Origin: Lachnoclostridium sp. UBA7097
GTDB taxonomy: Bacteria > Bacillota > Clostridia > Lachnospirales > Lachnospiraceae
Assembly: GCA_002499945.1 (NCBI GenBank)
Contig: DKYP01000161.1
Location: 4,624 to 14,187, forward strand
Direction: 5' to 3'
DNA: 9,564 nucleotides
In this document: piece after piece, positions 5,934-9,564 of the stretch
Layout: every line of letters starts with the position of its first letter
Position numbering within the stretch: position 1 is the first letter of the stretch
Notes under the pieces: generated by a model
Told to the model about the DNA's origin: nothing
Databases searched by the model: none
Seen by the model: only the letters and a program-made list of their open reading frames with translations
Program-made: the position numbers and the translations under genes

Positions 5934-7271
5934 ATGAAAAAATTGTATAAAATATTAACTGTAGCAGGCATAACAGGTGCATGTGCCATTGCAGTCCTGG
6001 GCGGGGTGTATAGTTTTAATTATTATACAAAACAAAAGGAAGCCAAGGCAGCAGCAGCTGAACTTAAACGCCGTGAGGGAATAGTCGGGAGTTACAGGGA
6101 AGTTTCTTATGGAAATAAAATGTTTGGTGATATGGATTTATCAGGCATGACTGTAGAAGAAATTACAGAGGGGCTTAAAGCAGAAAGCCAGGTTTACAAA
6201 GACAGGAAAGTAAAAATAACTGTTGATGGCAAGAAATATAATTACTCAATGAAAAAGCTTGGGGAGAATATTTTTTATAAAACTTCTGATGGCTCAGAGT
6301 TCCAGCTTGGTGAAGAGGAAAAGATTGCCAGTATTATTGTAAATATGGATAAGGACAAAGGGATGCAGGAACAGTATAATATTATTAATGGTGATGGCAG
6401 CCCTTCGGAATATTCAGTAGATATAGAATGTAAATACAATAAAAAGAAGCTTAAGGAATTTATCAGTAAATTAGATGAAAACCATGTAAAAGCTGTTGTC
6501 AATGCAAGAATCAGCAAAAGTGGTGAAATTACAGAACAGGAAGAGGGCAGGGCTCTTGAACTGGATAAGATTAAAAAGGAACTTAAAAAGTATCTTAAAT
6601 CAGAAGACAAAGAAAATTTTAAGGCAAAGTATAAGACAACGGCTGTTAAACCTGAATGGAAGAAAGATGACCTTAAGAAAGTTAATACAGTTATAAGCGA
6701 ATTTTCTACAAGTTTCGTCAGTTCTTCAAGCAGGGGGCATAATATCCAGGTTGGTGCTTCGCGTATTAACGGGACATTCCTTCTGCCTGGTGAAAGGGTT
6801 TCTTTTGACAAGGTTATACATGACCGTTCAGACGGGCAGGGATTCCAGGCGGCTGGCTCTTACCTTAACGGGCAGGTAGTACAGACAGAAGGCGGCGGCA
6901 TATGCCAGGTATCCACCACAGCTTATAATGCTTTGCTTATGGCAGGCATAATACCAGTAACAAGGCTTCCGCACAGTATGCCAGTACATTACGTACCTCT
7001 TGGGCTTGATGCAGCAATTTCAGAGGGCGTCAAAGACCTTGTAGTAGAGAATACATTTGATGTACCAATTATTATAAAAGCTTTTACGCAGGGAAATACG
7101 CTTACATTCCAGATAGTGTCATATAAAGGGGCACTAGGGGATTATAGTTACAAGCCACGTGCAGTACAGCTTTCAAGCCTTAAAGCAGAGGCATACCTTG
7201 ATATATATAAGGGCGGGCAGCTGAAAGAGTCCAAATTCCTGCATACTGATACATACAGGGCAGAGAGCTGA
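5934..7271 (+). CDS. Membrane-anchored VanW/YoaR family cell-envelope protein
   Basis: A complete 445-residue protein. Lys-rich residues 1-6 and a hydrophobic segment at about 7-28 (ILTVAGITGACAIAVLGGVY) form an N-terminal membrane anchor with the rest outside the cell. An Ala/Lys-rich linker follows. Residues from about 66 to 230 resemble the peptidoglycan-binding-like domain of YoaR proteins, beginning GDMDLSGMTVEEI. The VanW domain spans about 255-390 with GASRINGTFLLPGE, GSYLNGQVVQTEGGGICQVSTT (split here as the core GGGICQVSTT, Cys324) and RLPHSMPVHYV. The tail (about 395-445) has the usual short AEAYLDIYKGGQ strand segment. The biochemical role of VanW is unknown; the name comes from vanB-type glycopeptide clusters, but no resistance gene is nearby, so no resistance is implied. 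It is monocistronic. The start ATG follows GGGAAAGG (5915-5922) with an 11-nt spacer. Confidence 0.92.
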   Translation: MKKLYKILTVAGITGACAIAVLGGVYSFNYYTKQKEAKAAAAELKRREGIVGSYREVSYGNKMFGDMDLSGMTVEEITEGLKAESQVYKDRKVKITVDGKKYNYSMKKLGENIFYKTSDGSEFQLGEEEKIASIIVNMDKDKGMQEQYNIINGDGSPSEYSVDIECKYNKKKLKEFISKLDENHVKAVVNARISKSGEITEQEEGRALELDKIKKELKKYLKSEDKENFKAKYKTTAVKPEWKKDDLKKVNTVISEFSTSFVSSSSRGHNIQVGASRINGTFLLPGERVSFDKVIHDRSDGQGFQAAGSYLNGQVVQTEGGGICQVSTTAYNALLMAGIIPVTRLPHSMPVHYVPLGLDAAISEGVKDLVVENTFDVPIIIKAFTQGNTLTFQIVSYKGALGDYSYKPRAVQLSSLKAEAYLDIYKGGQLKESKFLHTDTYRAES

Positions 7272-7291
7272 TAAAAGAAAGATACTACCAG

Positions 7292-7319
7292 TAAAAGAGG
7301 CATTATAATGCCTCTTTTA
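7292..7319. terminator. Bidirectional terminator between convergent genes
   Basis: TAAAAGAGGCATTA (7292-7305) is followed immediately by its exact reverse complement (7306-7319), a perfect 28-bp palindrome. A GAGGCAT/ATGCCTC core gives the stem, with A and T runs on either side serving as U tracts on both strands. It starts 20 nt after the VanW stop and overlaps the last codons and stop (7303-7305) of the minus-strand kinase gene, so it can end both transcripts. Confidence 0.9.
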
Positions 7320-7797
7320 TTATTAACCCTGTTATTTCACGTATTTGCAGTCCATGGCATTGTATAATTTTATCAGCATATTTTTCATAAAGAGGCACTC
7401 TTTTGTTATATAATTCTTCAAGTGTCTGTCCTTTTTCCATTGAAACACCACGTTTTTCTAAATTACCAAGCCTCCTTTTAATATCATTATAAGGAAGTTC
7501 AAGATATAAAACCTTGCCAGCGGATTTTAAATTCTGCATTGCTTCTTTGCCATAAACAGCACTCCCGCCAGTTGCAATAACTGATTTATCTGTATGGATA
7601 GAACTTATAACACTGTTTTCAATAGTGTTAAACCCGGATGTGCCATATTTTTCTATAATATCCTGCAAGACCATTCCCTGGTCTTCCTGTATAACTAAAT
7701 CAGTATCAATAAATTTATAACCTATTGCTTTGGCAAGTACAACACCAACTGTACTTTTGCCAGCACCAGGCATACCAATAAGTGTAATATTATGCAT
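7303..7797 (-). CDS. Shikimate kinase family protein (AroK-like P-loop kinase) with altered substrate-site residues
   Basis: A 164-residue P-loop kinase of shikimate kinase size. It has Walker A GMPGAGKST (residues 8-16), the DTD motif (31-33), the lid region RRLGNLEKRG (108-117) and KRVPLYEKYAD (132-142). Shikimate kinase phosphorylates shikimate with ATP in aromatic amino acid synthesis. Two family hallmarks are changed: the Arg of FRxxE is Asn57 (FNTIE, codon at 7627-7629) and the GGG shikimate loop is GGS (TGGSAVY, 76-82). Asp33 and Arg133 are kept. Similar GGS-type homologues are, as I recall, annotated as shikimate kinase in clostridia, so the true substrate is open. The start is ATG at 7797: GGGAGGA just upstream would be translated if the in-frame TTG at 7809 were used. 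It is monocistronic, divergent from citrate synthase and convergent with the VanW gene, away from any aro gene. Confidence 0.85.
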   Translation of the reverse strand: MHNITLIGMPGAGKSTVGVVLAKAIGYKFIDTDLVIQEDQGMVLQDIIEKYGTSGFNTIENSVISSIHTDKSVIATGGSAVYGKEAMQNLKSAGKVLYLELPYNDIKRRLGNLEKRGVSMEKGQTLEELYNKRVPLYEKYADKIIQCHGLQIREITGLIIKEAL

Positions 7798-7800
7798 ATA

Positions 7801-7806
7801 TCCTCC
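7801..7806 (-). promoter_or_regulatory. Ribosome binding site deciding the kinase start
   Basis: On the minus strand GGGAGGA precedes TAT and then ATG (7797). The GGAGG core ends 4 nt before the ATG, a short but workable spacing. It makes the upstream in-frame TTG (7807-7809) an unlikely start. Confidence 0.75.
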
Positions 7807-7846
7807 CAAAATGTCTGTTCTATATTATTTGCATATGTTTGCTGGT

Positions 7847-7875
7847 ATTTTACTATTCTTTTGCAAATGTGTCAA
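7847..7875 (-). promoter_or_regulatory. Sigma-A promoter of the shikimate-kinase-family gene
   Basis: On the minus strand a consensus -35 TTGACA (7875-7870) is followed by a 17-bp spacer and a -10 TAAAAT (7852-7847). The predicted start near 7840 gives a leader of about 43 nt before the ATG. Confidence 0.72.
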
Positions 7876-7981
7876 TTATTTTTGGCTGCTATATGTACAT
7901 TGTGCCATAGCATAAGCACACTTTGGAAAAAATATAGAACAAAAATTTGTGAAACAGACGCAGAAATGCACTGCCCTGGAC

Positions 7982-8016
7982 TTGACTAAGACATGTAGTT
8001 TGGGGTATAGTATAAT
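7982..8016 (+). promoter_or_regulatory. Promoter candidate for citrate synthase
   Basis: TTGACT (7982-7987) and TATAGT (8006-8011) are spaced by 18 bp. An overlapping perfect TATAAT (8011-8016) has only a weak -35 (AAGACA, 7988-7993) at 17 bp. Either choice starts transcription at about 8018-8023 and leaves a leader near 140 nt. Confidence 0.6.
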
Positions 8017-8048
8017 AGTTGTTATAAAAGGGGGTTCTGGTTTTTGGA

Positions 8049-8082
8049 TTGTATACAAGAGTACAATAATATATGTATACAT
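8049..8082. promoter_or_regulatory. Tandem TGTATACA palindromes, possible operator pair
   Basis: TTGTATACAA (8049-8058) and ATGTATACAT (8073-8082) are each perfect 10-bp palindromes sharing the core TGTATACA, with centres 24 bp apart. They lie about 30-65 bp downstream of the predicted citrate synthase start site, a position typical of roadblock repression. A GT/AC-symmetric core is reminiscent of GntR-family sites, but this is a guess. Confidence 0.45.
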
Positions 8083-8148
8083 ACAGGACCAGGGATGTAG
8101 CAATATACTAGTGCAATGAAAATGCATAATGTTGCAAATATTATATAT

Positions 8149-8155
8149 GGAGGTG
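8149..8155 (+). promoter_or_regulatory. Ribosome binding site deciding the citrate synthase start
   Basis: GGAGGTG lies 8 nt (from the GGAGG core) before ATG 8162. The in-frame ATGs at 8129 and 8147 lie upstream of or overlap this SD and have none of their own, so 8162 is preferred. Confidence 0.85.
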
Positions 8156-8161
8156 CTGTTT

Positions 8162-9541
8162 ATGGGTAATGATTCTATGATGGCTTTAAGTGAGAGGCTT
8201 GAAACAGAGTTTGATGAGCTTGTGGAAGAATGTATGTCATCAAGCCAGATTGATTTAAGCCTTTACCAGGAATATGATGTTAAAAGAGGTCTGCGTGACA
8301 GTACAGGAAAGGGTGTGCTTACCGGGCTTACAGAGATATCTGATGTAACTGGCTATGATGTTGTGGGAGGTGTGAAAGAACCTGCTGACGGACGGCTGTA
8401 TTACCAGGGGTATGATGTAAACAGCCTTGTCGGGAATGATATGTCAAAAAGGTTTGCATTTGAGGAAACTACATACCTGCTTTTATTTGGTGAACTTCCA
8501 ACAGAAGCACAGCTTAAAGTATTTATCGAGGTATTAGGAAGCCTTGAAGAACTTTCAGGTACATTTGTAAGGGACGTAATTATGAAGGCACCAAGTGCAA
8601 ACCTTATGAACGGCTTACAAAAAAGTGTACTCACATTATATTCATATGATGCCAGCCCGGATGATATATCAGCACCAAATGTGCTCAGGCAGTCATTACA
8701 GTTAATAGCCAAACTTCCGCTTATATCTGTTTATAATTACCATGCTTACCGCCATTTTACTTACTTTGACAACCTTGTAATAAAACCGCCTGTACAGGGG
8801 CTTTCTATTGCAGAAAATATCCTTCATATGTTAAGGCCTGATGGAAAATATACACAGCTTGAAGCAAGGGTTCTTGATGCTGCGCTTGTACTCCATGCGG
8901 AACATGGCGGTGGTAATAATTCTACATTTACAAACCATGTAGTAACTTCATCCGGCACAGATACATATTCAGCAGTTGCTGCGTCTATAGCCTCACTTAA
9001 AGGGCCACGCCATGGAGGTGCTAACCTGAAGGTGCAGCAGATGTTTAAAGATTTGCATGAAAATGTATGTGATATAAAAGATGAAGATGAAATAAGGGAG
9101 TATCTTAAAAAGATACTGAGAAAAGAGGCATTTGACGGTTCAGGGCTTATATATGGCATGGGCCATGCTGTATATACTTTATCAGACCCACGTGCAAAGA
9201 TACTTAAAGATTATGCAGGAAGGCTTGCAAAGGCAAAGGGAGAGGAGGCAACCGTGGAGTTCCATCTCCGTACAATAGTTGAGCGTATAGCTACAGAACT
9301 TATAATGGGAAGACGCCATGTGCTTAAACCTGTATGTGCCAATGTTGATTTCTACAGCGGGTTTATATATTCAATACTTGGCATACCAGAAGAACTTTTT
9401 ACCCCGTTATTTGCTATTTCAAGAATTTCGGGCTGGAGTGCACACCGTCTTGAGGAAGTTGTAAATAAAGGCAAAATAATACGCCCGGCATACAAGTTTG
9501 TCGGCATACATAAGGAATTTAAAGAAATTGGCAAAAGATAA
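8162..9541 (+). CDS. gltA: Citrate synthase (citrate/2-methylcitrate synthase family)
   Basis: A complete 459-residue protein from the SD-supported ATG. It condenses oxaloacetate with acetyl-CoA to citrate, the entry to the oxidative branch that supplies 2-oxoglutarate and glutamate in anaerobes. The catalytic residues are visible: His248 in HAEHGGGN, His284 in GPRHGGAN and Asp342 in GHAVYTLSDPRA, with the C-terminal CANVDFYSGFIYSILGIP and SRISGWSAH motifs also intact. The first 85 or so residues are an acidic N-terminal extension (ERLETEFDELVEE) before the usual GRLYYQGYD motif. This makes it longer than the roughly 370-residue Bacillus enzymes, as I recall for Lachnospiraceae homologues. 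Use of propionyl-CoA (2-methylcitrate synthase) cannot be excluded, but no prp genes are visible. Only 23 nt follow the stop, so its operon partners are unknown. Confidence 0.94.
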   Translation: MGNDSMMALSERLETEFDELVEECMSSSQIDLSLYQEYDVKRGLRDSTGKGVLTGLTEISDVTGYDVVGGVKEPADGRLYYQGYDVNSLVGNDMSKRFAFEETTYLLLFGELPTEAQLKVFIEVLGSLEELSGTFVRDVIMKAPSANLMNGLQKSVLTLYSYDASPDDISAPNVLRQSLQLIAKLPLISVYNYHAYRHFTYFDNLVIKPPVQGLSIAENILHMLRPDGKYTQLEARVLDAALVLHAEHGGGNNSTFTNHVVTSSGTDTYSAVAASIASLKGPRHGGANLKVQQMFKDLHENVCDIKDEDEIREYLKKILRKEAFDGSGLIYGMGHAVYTLSDPRAKILKDYAGRLAKAKGEEATVEFHLRTIVERIATELIMGRRHVLKPVCANVDFYSGFIYSILGIPEELFTPLFAISRISGWSAHRLEEVVNKGKIIRPAYKFVGIHKEFKEIGKR

Positions 9542-9564
9542 TTATACTGACGGCCGTTAAGATT

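Larger units (their letters stand above)
7798..8161. other. Divergent intergenic region between the kinase and citrate synthase genes (364 bp)
   Basis: Promoters point outward in both directions: minus-strand TTGACA/TAAAAT at 7847-7875 and plus-strand TTGACT/TATAGT at 7982-8011. Between them (about 7880-7980) I see only A+T-rich sequence and a weak TGTGC/GCACA repeat (7901-7920). The citrate synthase leader (about 8018-8161) contains two TGTATACA palindromes but no T-box, terminator or recognised riboswitch. Small ORFs here lack supporting ribosome binding sites. Confidence 0.7.

Noticed and set aside
5934..7271. VanW-domain gene as evidence of vancomycin resistance
   Set aside because: No ligase, dehydrogenase, dipeptidase or VanRS-like genes are nearby, and stand-alone VanW/YoaR proteins are common in susceptible Clostridia.
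7798..7809. Upstream TTG start for the kinase gene (168 residues)
   Set aside because: The extra codons are the ribosome binding site itself (GGGAGGA); the ATG at 7797 gives the normal family N-terminus, HNITLIGMPGAGKS.
7876..8127. Minus-strand 83-residue ORF in the citrate synthase leader
   Set aside because: No SD, a Cys/Tyr/His-rich composition without domain character, and it runs antisense across the promoter and palindromes of citrate synthase.
8129..8161. Upstream ATG at 8129 for citrate synthase (470 residues)
   Set aside because: It has no SD, and the extra 11 codons cover the strong GGAGGTG that serves ATG 8162.
8018..8161. T-box, riboswitch or attenuator in the citrate synthase leader
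   Set aside because: No T-box AGGGTGG core, no GC-rich terminator stem with a U tract, and no recognisable aptamer; only the short palindromes are present.
9542..9564. ACGGCCGT palindrome at the right edge as a terminator
   Set aside because: Only 23 nt follow the citrate synthase stop; the 8-bp palindrome has no visible loop or T run before the window ends.

Overview
This window looks like a chromosomal segment from a low-GC Firmicute, most likely a Clostridia/Lachnospiraceae relative. The reasons are A+T-rich intergenic DNA, strong AGGAGG-type ribosome binding sites, an ANTAR regulator directly behind a glutamine synthetase family gene (the clostridial glnA-nitR order), a VanW/YoaR envelope protein, and a roughly 460-residue citrate synthase with an N-terminal extension. 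I see no rRNA, tRNA, CRISPR array, insertion sequence or phage gene.

Layout. Positions 1-5634 hold one plus-strand operon: a glutamine synthetase (GS) type I family gene cut by the left edge, an ANTAR RNA-binding regulator with a degenerate receiver domain, carA and carB (carbamoyl phosphate synthetase), closed by a clear intrinsic terminator at 5606-5634. A 343-bp gap follows, with a promoter candidate, a two-codon ORF and two inverted repeats. Then comes a single membrane-anchored VanW-domain gene (5934-7271). It converges on a minus-strand shikimate-kinase-family gene (7303-7797) across a 28-bp perfect palindrome that should terminate transcription in both directions. A 364-bp divergent intergenic region separates that kinase from a plus-strand citrate synthase (8162-9541), whose leader holds two copies of the palindrome TGTATACA.

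How the genes fit together. The operon is themed on glutamine and nitrogen: CarA hydrolyses glutamine to feed CarB, and the two upstream genes resemble the glnA-nitR nitrogen-regulation pair. The main observation is that the GS homologue keeps the overall fold signature but has lost several residues needed for catalysis (flap Glu327 to Leu, metal ligand Glu357 to Ile, Asn264 to Lys and Arg339 to Ala in Salmonella numbering). It is paired with an ANTAR protein whose receiver lacks the phosphoacceptor Asp. I infer that these two could form a glutamine- or nucleotide-sensing, phosphorylation-independent antitermination module driving carAB. This is a hypothesis; the window shows only the sequences and the gene order.

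The kinase gene is a second case of an enzyme family member with altered substrate-binding positions: it has the shikimate kinase fold motifs, but the conserved shikimate-binding Arg and the Gly-rich motif are changed. The carAB and citrate synthase genes look like ordinary, complete, functional genes.
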